Counted from the first letter of the stretch, positions 24,663 through 32,205 are shown. The stretch is DNA of 39,910 bases from Gemmatimonadota bacterium (GCA_003221895.1 QHUJ01000152.1:1-39910); one strand, 5' to 3'. The notes: generated from the letters alone by a model not told the origin. A program made the numbers and translations.

Positions 24663-24678
24663 TTCAAGAATTCTTGAA
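24663..24678. promoter_or_regulatory. Perfect 16-bp palindrome TTCAAGAATTCTTGAA
   Basis: An uninterrupted palindrome in the 157-nt gap between the kinase stop (24708) and the TPR lipoprotein start (24550). It is AT-rich in a GC-rich background and has no loop, so it suits a dimeric repressor or activator site better than a terminator. The cognate regulator is unknown. Confidence 0.5.
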
Positions 24679-24707
24679 ATGTCCGGCGATGGACAGGAGC
24701 CCCTCAG

Positions 24708-26249
24708 CTAGTGCAAATCTCCCGTCCGAAACAGCAGTCCCACGATCCCCGTGGTCGCATTCGCCTGTGCTCCAAGGTTTTGGAAGGTCGCCGACCGATC
24801 GTTCGCCTCGGCTCGTACCGTAGAATTTTGATACAAGGGGTAATACCCGATCATCATCCGCTGCGCACCCGGCGGGATCGTGCACCCGCAACGCGTTGAT
24901 CCCGCTAACCCAGCGTTGACAATGATAGAAAGGGACTGCCCAGTCTCGTTCGTGATGACTGGTGCGAAATAGGCGCCGTGTCTGGGACTCGCGGTGGCTG
25001 CGACGCGCACGGTGCCGCGCGGCCGCGGGAGCGCGATCGTGTCGCCCAGCGGGACGCCAAGCCGTGGCACGAGCTGCCACGACACATCGAGCCGCCGGGC
25101 GCGATCGACCTTGAGTGTGAACGACCCACCCGGCAGAATCCGTCGCTCCTCGCCGGCGACTTGCACCGTCACCATGTCGTTCAGCTTGTTCTCGAACACC
25201 AGCGTGGGTTGTCTAAAGAACAAGGCGCCGGCGCCTAGCGCGAGGAGTGGCAGGGCGATAACCAGGAGTACCCAACCCAATCGTCTGGGTCGTGCCGCCG
25301 CGCCAACGTGCCGGCGTGTGGACTTCGTAGTCGCTCCGCTCACCAGCAATTCAGTCGCTGCCGCTGCCGCCGAAGCCCGCGACCTCACTGTGCTCGGCTG
25401 CTTGTCGCTCTCGAGCGCCCCAATCACCTCGGCCGCCGAGTGGAACCGATCCTTCGGCTGCTTCTGCAGCAGCCGCAGAATCACATCCGACAATTCGCGC
25501 GGCACTTTCGCATTCACGTCCGACGCGGCGGGCGGCGGATCGGCGATGTGTTTGCCGACGATCTGCTGCGACGAGTCGCCGTCGAATGGTGGCGCGCCCG
25601 TCACCATCTGGAAGAGTACGGCGCCGAGCGAGTAGAGATCCGACGCCGGGCCGAGATTGGGATCGCCGAGCGCTTGCTCGGGACTCATGTAGTGTGGCGT
25701 GCCGATTACGAGTCCCGTCTGCGTGAGTCCGGGTCCCGCCTTACTGTCGAGCCGTCGCGCGATGCCGAAGTCCACGAGCAGCGGCCTGCCGCGCGCGACG
25801 TCGAGCATGATGTTATCAGGCTTGATGTCGCGGTGGACCAGACCCGCTTTGTGTGCATGATCGAGCGCGTCGAGAATCGGAATGATGATCGCGAGGGCAC
25901 GCTCGGGGGGCAGCGCTCCCGATCGCTTCAATAATTCACCCAACGACATGCCATCGACGAAGGGCATCGCGTAGTACACGAGTCCCTCGCCCTCACCGAC
26001 AAAGTGAATCGGCAGGATGTTGGGATGCTCGAGTCGCGCCGCGGCGCGAGTCTCGCGCTGGAATCGCTCGATCATCCCCGAAGTCCAGGCGACATCGGGG
26101 CGCAGCACCTTCACCGCGAGCCGGCGCTCAAGGTCTTTATCCCACACCTCGTAGACCTCGGCGAATCCCCCGGAACCGATGAGCCGGCGGACCTCGTACT
26201 TGGGGCCGAGGGCGCGAGACAGACTGGCGAGGGTGGCGGACTCGGTCAT
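24708..26249 (-). CDS. Transmembrane serine/threonine protein kinase (PknB type)
   Basis: 513 residues. The kinase domain spans about 18-280: glycine loop GSGGFAEV (25-32), lysine K47 in AVKVL, catalytic HRDIKPDN (139-146, D141), DFG (160-162) and the activation segment to YMSPEQ (187-192), so it should be active. A basic juxtamembrane linker leads to one membrane helix (about 324-345, GWVLLVIALPLLALGAGALFF). A 165-residue extracytoplasmic domain follows, without PASTA repeats and with a CGCTIPPG motif. A sensor role is inferred. There is no ribosome site; TATAGT is 7 nt ahead of the ATG. The TPR lipoprotein and DUF4384 genes follow on the same strand. Confidence 0.9.
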   Translation of the reverse strand: MTESATLASLSRALGPKYEVRRLIGSGGFAEVYEVWDKDLERRLAVKVLRPDVAWTSGMIERFQRETRAAARLEHPNILPIHFVGEGEGLVYYAMPFVDGMSLGELLKRSGALPPERALAIIIPILDALDHAHKAGLVHRDIKPDNIMLDVARGRPLLVDFGIARRLDSKAGPGLTQTGLVIGTPHYMSPEQALGDPNLGPASDLYSLGAVLFQMVTGAPPFDGDSSQQIVGKHIADPPPAASDVNAKVPRELSDVILRLLQKQPKDRFHSAAEVIGALESDKQPSTVRSRASAAAAATELLVSGATTKSTRRHVGAAARPRRLGWVLLVIALPLLALGAGALFFRQPTLVFENKLNDMVTVQVAGEERRILPGGSFTLKVDRARRLDVSWQLVPRLGVPLGDTIALPRPRGTVRVAATASPRHGAYFAPVITNETGQSLSIIVNAGLAGSTRCGCTIPPGAQRMMIGYYPLYQNSTVRAEANDRSATFQNLGAQANATTGIVGLLFRTGDLH

Positions 26250-26255
26250 TTGCGG

Positions 26256-26265
26256 TACTATAGTA
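26256..26265 (-). promoter_or_regulatory. Kinase promoter -10 (TATAGT) within palindrome TACTATAGTA
   Basis: TATAGT on the minus strand (26262-26257) is 7 nt ahead of the kinase ATG, which would put the transcription start on the start codon. It lies in a 10-bp perfect palindrome. No Shine-Dalgarno is present. Confidence 0.5.
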
Positions 26266-26365
26266 ACTGGCGACTTGATCCTCGCCTAACCTCTGCGGCT
26301 CTCCCCCAGCGAGGGCCCACGCGAGGCAAAGGGGGGCGCACTCCCGGATCCGTTTCCTGTCGATT

Positions 26366-26424
26366 CCTTTTGCGTCGCTGCGCGCGATGCTGCTGGGGGG
26401 CGTCCGCCGCGGCCGAGCAAAAGG
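26366..26424 (+). promoter_or_regulatory. Inverted repeat CCTTTTGC/GCAAAAGG over the ribosome site of the next gene
   Basis: CCTTTTGC (26366-26373) is exactly complementary to GCAAAAGG (26417-26424), with a 43-nt GC-rich loop. The right arm overlaps the AAGGGG ribosome site of the gene starting at 26433, so a closed stem would hide it. The rest of the 183-nt gap 26250-26432 shows nothing else I can name. Confidence 0.35.
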
Positions 26425-26432
26425 GGACTCCA

Positions 26433-27089
26433 ATGACCGTCAATAAAGACTTCAAGCGCCTGGTTCGTGCGCGCATGCTGAAGACTGGCGAAGCCTACAC
26501 CACCGCCCGCCGTCGCATCCTCGAGACAAAAACCCAACCGGTTAAAATCGACTACGCCACGCTCGCCGGCATGAGCGACGCGACGATCAAGGCGCGCACC
26601 GGCTGCACCTGGAAGCGTTGGGTGGGTGCGCTCGACTACGTCGGCGCGGACACATGGGAACATGGCAAGATCGCGACGTACGTTCACGAGAAATTCAAAA
26701 TCGCCGGCTGGTGGGCGCAGAACGTCACTGTCGGGTACGAGCGCATCAAAGGCCTCCGCGCCATCGGCCAGCGACGCGACGGCAGGTACGAAGCGTCGAA
26801 AACCAAGATCTTTCCGGTCTCACTCGCCAGGCTGTATCGCGCGTGGTCGGATGCCAAGGCTCGCAAAGGATGGTTGCCGGATGAGTTCACCGTGACGACC
26901 GCGAATCGCAACAAGACGATGCGCATCAGATGGCCGGATGGGTCGAACGTCGCCGTCTATTTCTATGGCAAGGGAGCTGGCAAGGCGCAGGTGAATGTCC
27001 AGCACATGAAGCTGAATAAGGACGGGCAGACTAGAATGAAGGCGTTCTGGACGGAGAAGCTGGGGCGTCTCGACAAAACCCTGCAGTAA
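26433..27089 (+). CDS. DUF4287/SRPBCC-type hypothetical protein
   Basis: 218 residues. The N-terminal part (MTVNKDFKRLVRARMLKTGE) is helical and is followed by a DUF4287-like segment, GCTWKRWVGALDYVGADTWEHGKIATYVHEKFKI, then WWAQNVTVGYERIKGLRA. The last 90 residues (ASKTKIFPVSLARLYRAW ... MRIRWPDGSNVAVYFYGKGAGKAQVNVQHMKL) resemble the SRPBCC/AHSA1 fold often fused to it. Ligand and function are unknown. The ATG at 26433 has AAGGGG upstream; a frame extending to 26004 is antisense to the kinase gene. Its 3' end meets the decayed cyclase remnant at 27086. Confidence 0.7.
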   Translation: MTVNKDFKRLVRARMLKTGEAYTTARRRILETKTQPVKIDYATLAGMSDATIKARTGCTWKRWVGALDYVGADTWEHGKIATYVHEKFKIAGWWAQNVTVGYERIKGLRAIGQRRDGRYEASKTKIFPVSLARLYRAWSDAKARKGWLPDEFTVTTANRNKTMRIRWPDGSNVAVYFYGKGAGKAQVNVQHMKLNKDGQTRMKAFWTEKLGRLDKTLQ

Positions 27090-27181
27090 CAGCACTTCTA
27101 CGCAGTAGGCGTGCACATCCCTGTGCGCTGGGATACGACCAGCGCCAGGGAGTCACGCTGCTCGTGCCCGACCTGTTGGAA
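27086..27181 (-). pseudogene. Decayed C-terminus of a DisA-like cyclase gene
   Basis: Reading the minus strand from 27181, one frame gives FQQVGHEQRDSLALVVSQR and another, further on, gives HAYCVEVLLL. These match the end of the intact cyclase at 29465 (QFVYEQRDSLALVASQ and QAYRVEALLL). At DNA level, CAGCACTTCTACGCAGTAGG here parallels CAGAGCTTCTACCCGATACG near 29475. About 40 nt between the two blocks is deleted and the frame is broken, so this is a relic of a second cyclase copy. It overlaps the end of the DUF4287 gene by four bases. Confidence 0.7.
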
Positions 27182-27193
27182 CCACATTGGTCC

Positions 27194-27208
27194 CAAAGTG
27201 TCACTTTG
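27194..27208. promoter_or_regulatory. Palindrome CAAAGTG-T-CACTTTG
   Basis: A perfect 15-nt odd palindrome immediately adjoining the Crp/Fnr-type site at 27207, in the 222-nt gap before the lipoprotein gene. TGGTCCCA occurs on both sides (27188 and 27238). Likely a second operator or part of a composite promoter. Confidence 0.4.
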
Positions 27209-27222
27209 TGAGCCTTCTCACG
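27207..27222 (+). promoter_or_regulatory. Crp/Fnr-type site, unit 1 (TGTGA-N6-TCACG)
   Basis: TGTGAGCCTTCTCACG fits the TGTGA-N6-TCACA consensus in nine of ten fixed positions. It differs by only two bases from the site at 30584. It is about 90 nt ahead of the lipoprotein/HD-GYP pair. Confidence 0.6.
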
Positions 27223-27311
27223 GCAATAACCCCGTAATGGTCCCATCATGTACCCCGGTAAAGTCCCATTCAGCCCACTCCGAAGCGCCTATTGAAGGAG
27301 AAGCCCCGCAC

Positions 27312-27857
27312 ATGAAGGCCGTTCGTGCTCTCGCGGTCCTGATTCTGGTCTGCCTCGTCGCACCGTCCTGCGGCGATCGCGGTCCCACAGCACCAGCAAC
27401 GCCGGCAGCTGCCCCGACTCCCATCCCCACGCCTGACGCCAGCCTCATCGGCGGGTTGTTGCAGGCGACGGGCCTCCTCAGCTGCTCCAATCTGCCGTAC
27501 GACTCCGAGACGAAGACGATCGGACCTGAGGGCGGCAGCATGAGCGTCGGGCCGCACGTCTTCGTCGTTCCGGCGGGCGCGCTCGCCGCGCCGACGGCGA
27601 TCACGATGACGCTGCGGACGGGGTTGGGTGTCAATGCCGTCCGGTTCCAGCCGGAAGGGCTGCAGTTCGATCGCCCAGCCTCGCTGACGATGAGTTACTC
27701 GAACTGCAATCTCCTGGGCAAGCTGTTGCCCAAGCGGATTGCGTACACGGACGGCAATCTCAACATCCTGTCGTACCTGCTGTCACTCGACAACCTCTTC
27801 GCCAGGCGCGTCACGGGTCAGGTCAATCACTTCTCCGATTACGTAGTCGCGTGGTAA
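27312..27857 (+). CDS. Lipoprotein with ZU5-like domain
   Basis: 181 residues. A lipoprotein signal ends in APSC, followed by a Pro/Ala/Thr linker (about 25-50) and a compact domain with IGPEGGSMSVGPHVFVVPAGALAAPTAITM, the pattern of ZU5-like domains in exported bacterial proteins, then FQPEGLQFDRPASLTMSYSNC. Probably envelope-anchored; function unknown. GAAGGAG is about 12 nt ahead of the ATG. It lies 22 nt upstream of the first TPR-HD-GYP gene and between that gene and its Crp-type site, a position with no counterpart in the second HD-GYP unit, so it may be a later insertion. Confidence 0.7.
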   Translation: MKAVRALAVLILVCLVAPSCGDRGPTAPATPAAAPTPIPTPDASLIGGLLQATGLLSCSNLPYDSETKTIGPEGGSMSVGPHVFVVPAGALAAPTAITMTLRTGLGVNAVRFQPEGLQFDRPASLTMSYSNCNLLGKLLPKRIAYTDGNLNILSYLLSLDNLFARRVTGQVNHFSDYVVAW

Positions 27858-27879
27858 CACGACGGAGCTGGCGGAGCAG

Positions 27880-29535
27880 ATGACCGCGGTTTCGATCCCC
27901 GGTCCGGGTCGGGCGGGTCCGAGAGCACCAGCTCGTCCGGCCGGGGATTTGTTGCATGAAGCGCGCGACCGTGAGCGCGCCGCCTGCATCCCCGAAGCCA
28001 TTTCTTGTTACGAAGCCGCGATCTCCACGGCCGAGCGGACAGGTGAGCGCGCGGTCCTGGCCGAGGCACAGCGTCGCCTGGCGGTCGTGTTGCATCATCG
28101 CAACGAGTCGCAGCGCGCGCGCGATCTCTGCAATCGTAGCTACAGAGTCGCCTGCGAACTGAAGAACGACGTCCTCGCCGGCGAGGCGTTGAACACGCTG
28201 GGTGGGCTGGCGTTGCGCACCGGCGAAATGGACGAGGCGCGAAGCTTCTTCCTCCAGGCGCTCGAGCGTGGCGGCAGTGCGCGCGCGCTCGAGGCCCGAG
28301 TCGAGCAAAACCTTGGCATTCTCGCGAACATCCACGGCCAGCTCATCGAGGCGGTGCGGCATTACGAGCGCTCGGTCGAGGCGTACCGCGCGGTCAACGA
28401 TGAGCACGGCTCCGCGACCGCGTACGTGAATCTCGGCATCGCCCACACGGATTTGCGGCAGTACGACTGGGCCGACAGCTACTTCAGCAAGAGCTCCGAC
28501 ATTGCCGAGCGTGCCGGAGACGTGCACCTGCAGGGCATGTGTCTCGCGAACCACGCCGAGGCGCATTTCCTGCGCGGCCGCTACGACGAGGCGCGCCGCA
28601 TGTCTGAGGCGGCGCTGGCGATCTTCGATCAGCTCGACTCGCGCGCCGACAAATCCGAAGCCTACAAGCTGATCGGCATGGTGTACCGCGAAACCGGACG
28701 GTCCGCGCTCGCGGAGTCGCGGCTGCGCACCGCGATCGACCTGGCCGTCAGCGCCGGCTCCGTCCTCAACGAAGCGGAAGCGGCGCGCGAGCTGGCGTTG
28801 CTGATGCAGCTCATGGGCCGCAATCAGGATGCGCTCACGCTCCTGAGCACGGCGCACCGGCTGTTCCGGCGGCTCGACGCGCGCATCGACCTGGTGTACG
28901 TCGGCGGCAAAGTCTCCGCGCTCGAAAGCACCTACTTCGACGTCGTGCGCGAGTGGGGCCAGTCGATCGAATCGGCAGACAGCTACACGTTCGGCCACTG
29001 CGAACGGGTGGCGCAGCGCGCCCTGGCAGTGGCGCGCATCCTGATGCTCGACGACACCGCCCAGACCACCATCCGCCTCGGCGCCTACCTCCACGATCTC
29101 GGCAAAGTGCGCGTGCCCCACGAGATCTTGAGCAAGCCGGGTCCGCTGACGCGCGAGGAGTTCGAGGTGGTACAGATGCATCCCATCTGGGGACTCGAGC
29201 TGCTCGCCGCCGTCGAGTTCCCCTGGGACCTGAAGCCCATCATTCGCTGGCATCACGAGCGCTACGACGGCACGGGGTACCCCGACCGGCTGCAAGGCGA
29301 CGAGATCCCGGTGGCGGCGCAGATCGTCGGGATCGTGGACGTGTACGACGCGCTCACGACGGAGCGATCGTACCGGCCGGCACTGCCGCCCGAAACAGCA
29401 ATGGCGGAGATCGAGAAATGCCGTAGCTGGTGGTCGCCACCGGTCTACGACGCGTTTTTGAGTGCTAGAGGAGCAGAGCTTCTACCCGATACGCCTGCAC
29501 TAGCTTCGCGCGCTGCGACCAGCCAAAAACAGTAA
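27880..29535 (+). CDS. TPR-HD-GYP phosphodiesterase-like protein, copy 1
   Basis: 551 residues. Residues about 22-345 form tetratricopeptide-like repeats (AISCYEAAISTAERTGERAV, ARSFFLQALERGGSARALEA, AYVNLGIAHTDLRQYDWADS). The C-terminal HD-GYP domain runs about 365-535: FGHCERV (H373), HDLGK (H405-D406), HPIWGLELL, and HHERYDGTGYP (H458, H459, GYP 466-468), with VDVYDALT after it. The metal ligands are present, so activity is expected; HD-GYP enzymes normally hydrolyse c-di-GMP. It has no membrane segment and is cytoplasmic. About four-fifths of positions match copy 2 at 30634 by eye. Its last 71 bases overlap the end of the convergent cyclase-like gene. GGAG precedes the ATG. Confidence 0.9.
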   Translation: MTAVSIPGPGRAGPRAPARPAGDLLHEARDRERAACIPEAISCYEAAISTAERTGERAVLAEAQRRLAVVLHHRNESQRARDLCNRSYRVACELKNDVLAGEALNTLGGLALRTGEMDEARSFFLQALERGGSARALEARVEQNLGILANIHGQLIEAVRHYERSVEAYRAVNDEHGSATAYVNLGIAHTDLRQYDWADSYFSKSSDIAERAGDVHLQGMCLANHAEAHFLRGRYDEARRMSEAALAIFDQLDSRADKSEAYKLIGMVYRETGRSALAESRLRTAIDLAVSAGSVLNEAEAARELALLMQLMGRNQDALTLLSTAHRLFRRLDARIDLVYVGGKVSALESTYFDVVREWGQSIESADSYTFGHCERVAQRALAVARILMLDDTAQTTIRLGAYLHDLGKVRVPHEILSKPGPLTREEFEVVQMHPIWGLELLAAVEFPWDLKPIIRWHHERYDGTGYPDRLQGDEIPVAAQIVGIVDVYDALTTERSYRPALPPETAMAEIEKCRSWWSPPVYDAFLSARGAELLPDTPALASRAATSQKQ

Positions 29536-30556
29536 AGCGTCTGTCCTGCGATGCGACGAGCGCGAGCGAGTCTCGCTGCTCGTATACGAACTGCGCGGCC
29601 GAGAGATGCCGTGTCCCACCGAGCTCCGCCGCGTTCATCATGGTCGGCTGATGGCCGAGGATCGGCTCGCGTACCAGCACATCCTCGACGAACGGCCCGG
29701 CCTCGGTGCGGCCGATCTTGGCTCCGAACGCGAGCACATCGTAGCGACCGCTCAGCACGACTGCGCCGTCCACCGCCGTGAGCCCGCCGATCGCGTCGAT
29801 CGCCTCCCTGAAGCCGGCATCGCGCGAACCCTTGCGGACCAGGTCACCGAGCTTCGAGAACGGCGGCGCCACGGCGTAGGGAACCGAGACGATCGATTTG
29901 CGCCAGGCATCGCTGCCGTGCGGCACCACCAGCAGCGAGCCGCCGTGCTTGTGCGCCCGCATCGACAGCGCGAGCGGGAGGAGAACATCGTCCGTGTCCG
30001 TTGACGCTTGATCAAACCCGAGCAGCGTCATGACGAAGTCGGGGCACTCGGATGTGATCGTGCCCTCGGCGTCCACGATTTTCACCTGATCCCCTTCGAG
30101 TACCGCGACATTCGCGAATTTGCCGTCCGGATCCGCGCGCCGGTGCTTGATGACCAGCAGACCCGGCTCGATCACTTCGACCACAAAGCAGAGCGGCGGG
30201 ATCGAGCGCGTCGCGCCCCAGACGCGCAGCTCGTTACCATTCGGCCAGACGCCGAGGTGAATGCCCGGCCGCTCGACGGCGGGTGACAGGCGCGTCAGGA
30301 TGGCCGGATCGAGCGGCAGGGGACGCTCGATGAAGAGCGCGGTACCGCCGGCCGGCGGCGGGAGATAGGCCAGGGAGATCGTCGGGGCGCGGCCCTCCTC
30401 CCGCCGCAGACTCGCCCAGAAGGCGGCGCTGATGAGCCGGTCGATCGTTGGCTCGTCGGGAGTCTCGGCGAAACCAGGTGTGGGGGTCCGCTTACGCGCC
30501 GCGTCTAAGTGACGGCGAAAGTGCTCGGTTACGACATGGGCGACCGACTGATTCAT
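29465..30556 (-). CDS. DisA_N-like (putative diadenylate cyclase) protein with N-terminal sensor-like region
   Basis: 363 residues, no signal or membrane helix. The C-terminal part (about 255-350) resembles the DisA_N cyclase domain: LTAVDGAVVLSGRYDVLAFGAKI carries the DGA motif (263-265) and ELGGTRHLSAAQFV carries GTRH, where canonical enzymes have RHR and this one RHL (316-318), followed by ALVASQDRRFTVF. DisA_N enzymes make c-di-AMP from two ATP; the RHL change leaves activity uncertain. The N-terminal approximately 250 residues resemble the DACNV-type sensor region described for such proteins. ATG 30556 is chosen; an alternative at 30592 would read through the Crp-type site. It is flanked on both sides by TPR-HD-GYP genes and overlaps the first by 71 nt. 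Confidence 0.65.
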   Translation of the reverse strand: MNQSVAHVVTEHFRRHLDAARKRTPTPGFAETPDEPTIDRLISAAFWASLRREEGRAPTISLAYLPPPAGGTALFIERPLPLDPAILTRLSPAVERPGIHLGVWPNGNELRVWGATRSIPPLCFVVEVIEPGLLVIKHRRADPDGKFANVAVLEGDQVKIVDAEGTITSECPDFVMTLLGFDQASTDTDDVLLPLALSMRAHKHGGSLLVVPHGSDAWRKSIVSVPYAVAPPFSKLGDLVRKGSRDAGFREAIDAIGGLTAVDGAVVLSGRYDVLAFGAKIGRTEAGPFVEDVLVREPILGHQPTMMNAAELGGTRHLSAAQFVYEQRDSLALVASQDRRFTVFGWSQRAKLVQAYRVEALLL

Positions 30557-30583
30557 GTCGCGGAAACTAGTCGTCCTTTCCCC

Positions 30584-30599
30584 TGTGACCATTCTCACG
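30584..30599. promoter_or_regulatory. Crp/Fnr-type site, unit 2 (TGTGA-N6-TCACG)
   Basis: TGTGACCATTCTCACG lies in the 77-nt divergent gap, about 35 nt ahead of the HD-GYP copy 2 start and 28 nt ahead of the cyclase-like start. It fits the Crp/Fnr consensus in nine of ten fixed positions and is nearly identical to the site at 27207. It could control both genes. Confidence 0.6.
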
Positions 30600-30633
30600 G
30601 TTACCGGCTCCGTCCCCGGGGCATCTTCTACCA

Positions 30634-32205
30634 ATGAAGGCCGCCGTCGACCTGCTGCACGAAGCGCGCTCGCGCGAGCGCGCCGCTTGCCTTCCTGAAG
30701 CAATTGCGTGTTTCGAAGCCGCGATCTCCACCGCCGAACGGACGGGGGAGCACGCGGTCCTCGCGGAGGCGCAGCGCCGGCTGGCGGTGGTGCTGTATCA
30801 CCGCAACGAAACCGACCGCGCCCGTGAGCTGTGCAATCAAAGCTACACGGTCGCGTGCGATCTCAAGAACGACCTGCTGGCCGCCGAGGCGCTCAACACC
30901 TTGGGCGGATTGGCGCTCGCCACGGGCGATATAGAGGAGGCGCGGAGCTTCTTCCAGAGAGCACTCGATCGCGGCGGCAACGCGCGCGAGCTGCAGGCGC
31001 GCATCGAGCTGAACCTCGGCATCCTCGCGAACATTCGGGGCAACCTGGTCGAGGCCGTGAAGCACTACGAGCGGGCAGTGGAAGCGTATCGCGCGACCAA
31101 CGACGAGCATGGCTCCGCCAGCGCGTACGTGAACCTCGGCATCGCGCATACCGACCTGCGGCAGTACGACTGGGCCGACAGCTACTTCAGCATGAGCTTC
31201 AAGATCGCCGAGCGCGCGGGCGATCCCCACCTGCAGGGTATGTGCCTCGTGAATCACGCCGAGGCACACTTTGCGCGCGGCCGCTACGAGCAAGCGCTCC
31301 GCAACGCCGAGTCCGCGCTGGCGATCTTCGACCGGCTCGATTCGCGCAGCGACAAATCCGAAGCGTACAAGATGATCGGCATGGTGTATCGCGAGATCGG
31401 TCGACTGCCGCTCGCCGAATCGCGGCTGCGTACCGCGATCGATCTCGCCGTGAGCGCGGGCTCGGTGCTGAACGAAGCCGACGCCACGCGCGAGCTTGCC
31501 CTCCTGATGCAGGCCATGGGCCGCAATCAGGACGCGCTGGCGCTGCTCAACTCGGCGTATCGCCTGTACGGCCGCCTCGACGCGCGCATCGAGCTCGTCC
31601 ACGTCGCCGGCAAAATGTACGAGCTGGAGACGACGTACTCGGAGCTGGTGCGCGAGTGGGGCCAGTCGATCGAATCGGCGGACAGCTACACGTTCGGCCA
31701 TTGCGAGCGCGTCGCCCGTCGCGCCTTGGCTGTCGCGCGCTACCTCGGCTTGGACGACACCGAACAGACAGCGATCCGCCTCGGCGCCTACCTCCATGAC
31801 CTCGGCAAAGTCCGCGTGCCGCACGAAATCCTCAACAAGCCGGGCCCGCTGACGCGCGCTGAGTTCGACGTGGTGCAGATGCATCCGCTGTGGGGTATCG
31901 AGCTGCTCGCCGCAGTCGAATTCCCCTGGGATTTGAAGCCCATCATCCGCTGGCATCACGAGCGCTACGACGGCACCGGTTATCCCGATCGGCTGCACGG
32001 AGAAGCGATTCCCGTGGCGGCCCAGATCGTCGGCATCGTGGATGTGTACGACGCGCTGACGACGCAGCGCTCCTACCGGAAGGCGCTGCCGCACGAGTCG
32101 GCGATGGCCGAGATCGAGCGGTGCCGCAGCTGGTGGTCGACGAAGGTGTATGACGCGTTCCTCACTTCGGTAGAGCCCGCCGCAAGCATCGCCAAACTGC
32201 GTTAG
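30634..32205 (+). CDS. TPR-HD-GYP phosphodiesterase-like protein, copy 2
   Basis: 523 residues, starting MKAAVDLLHEARSRERAACL, so it lacks the 20-residue N-terminal extension of copy 1. TPR-like repeats cover about 4-330. The HD-GYP domain has HDLGK (H388-D389) and HHERYDGTGYP (H441, H442, GYP 449-451) intact. By eye it matches copy 1 at about four in five positions, highest in the HD-GYP core and the TPR block AYVNLGIAHTDLRQYDWADSYF. It is divergent from the cyclase-like gene, sharing a 77-nt control region with a Crp-type site. The ribosome site is weak (GGGG about 11 nt upstream). Confidence 0.9.
   Translation: MKAAVDLLHEARSRERAACLPEAIACFEAAISTAERTGEHAVLAEAQRRLAVVLYHRNETDRARELCNQSYTVACDLKNDLLAAEALNTLGGLALATGDIEEARSFFQRALDRGGNARELQARIELNLGILANIRGNLVEAVKHYERAVEAYRATNDEHGSASAYVNLGIAHTDLRQYDWADSYFSMSFKIAERAGDPHLQGMCLVNHAEAHFARGRYEQALRNAESALAIFDRLDSRSDKSEAYKMIGMVYREIGRLPLAESRLRTAIDLAVSAGSVLNEADATRELALLMQAMGRNQDALALLNSAYRLYGRLDARIELVHVAGKMYELETTYSELVREWGQSIESADSYTFGHCERVARRALAVARYLGLDDTEQTAIRLGAYLHDLGKVRVPHEILNKPGPLTRAEFDVVQMHPLWGIELLAAVEFPWDLKPIIRWHHERYDGTGYPDRLHGEAIPVAAQIVGIVDVYDALTTQRSYRKALPHESAMAEIERCRSWWSTKVYDAFLTSVEPAASIAKLR

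Noticed and set aside
27823-32094. Long minus-strand frames (about 490 codons) antisense to each HD-GYP gene
   Set aside because: They mirror the HD-GYP genes in a GC-rich codon pattern, have low-complexity Arg/His/Val composition and no recognisable domains. Their similarity to each other follows from the paralogous sense genes.
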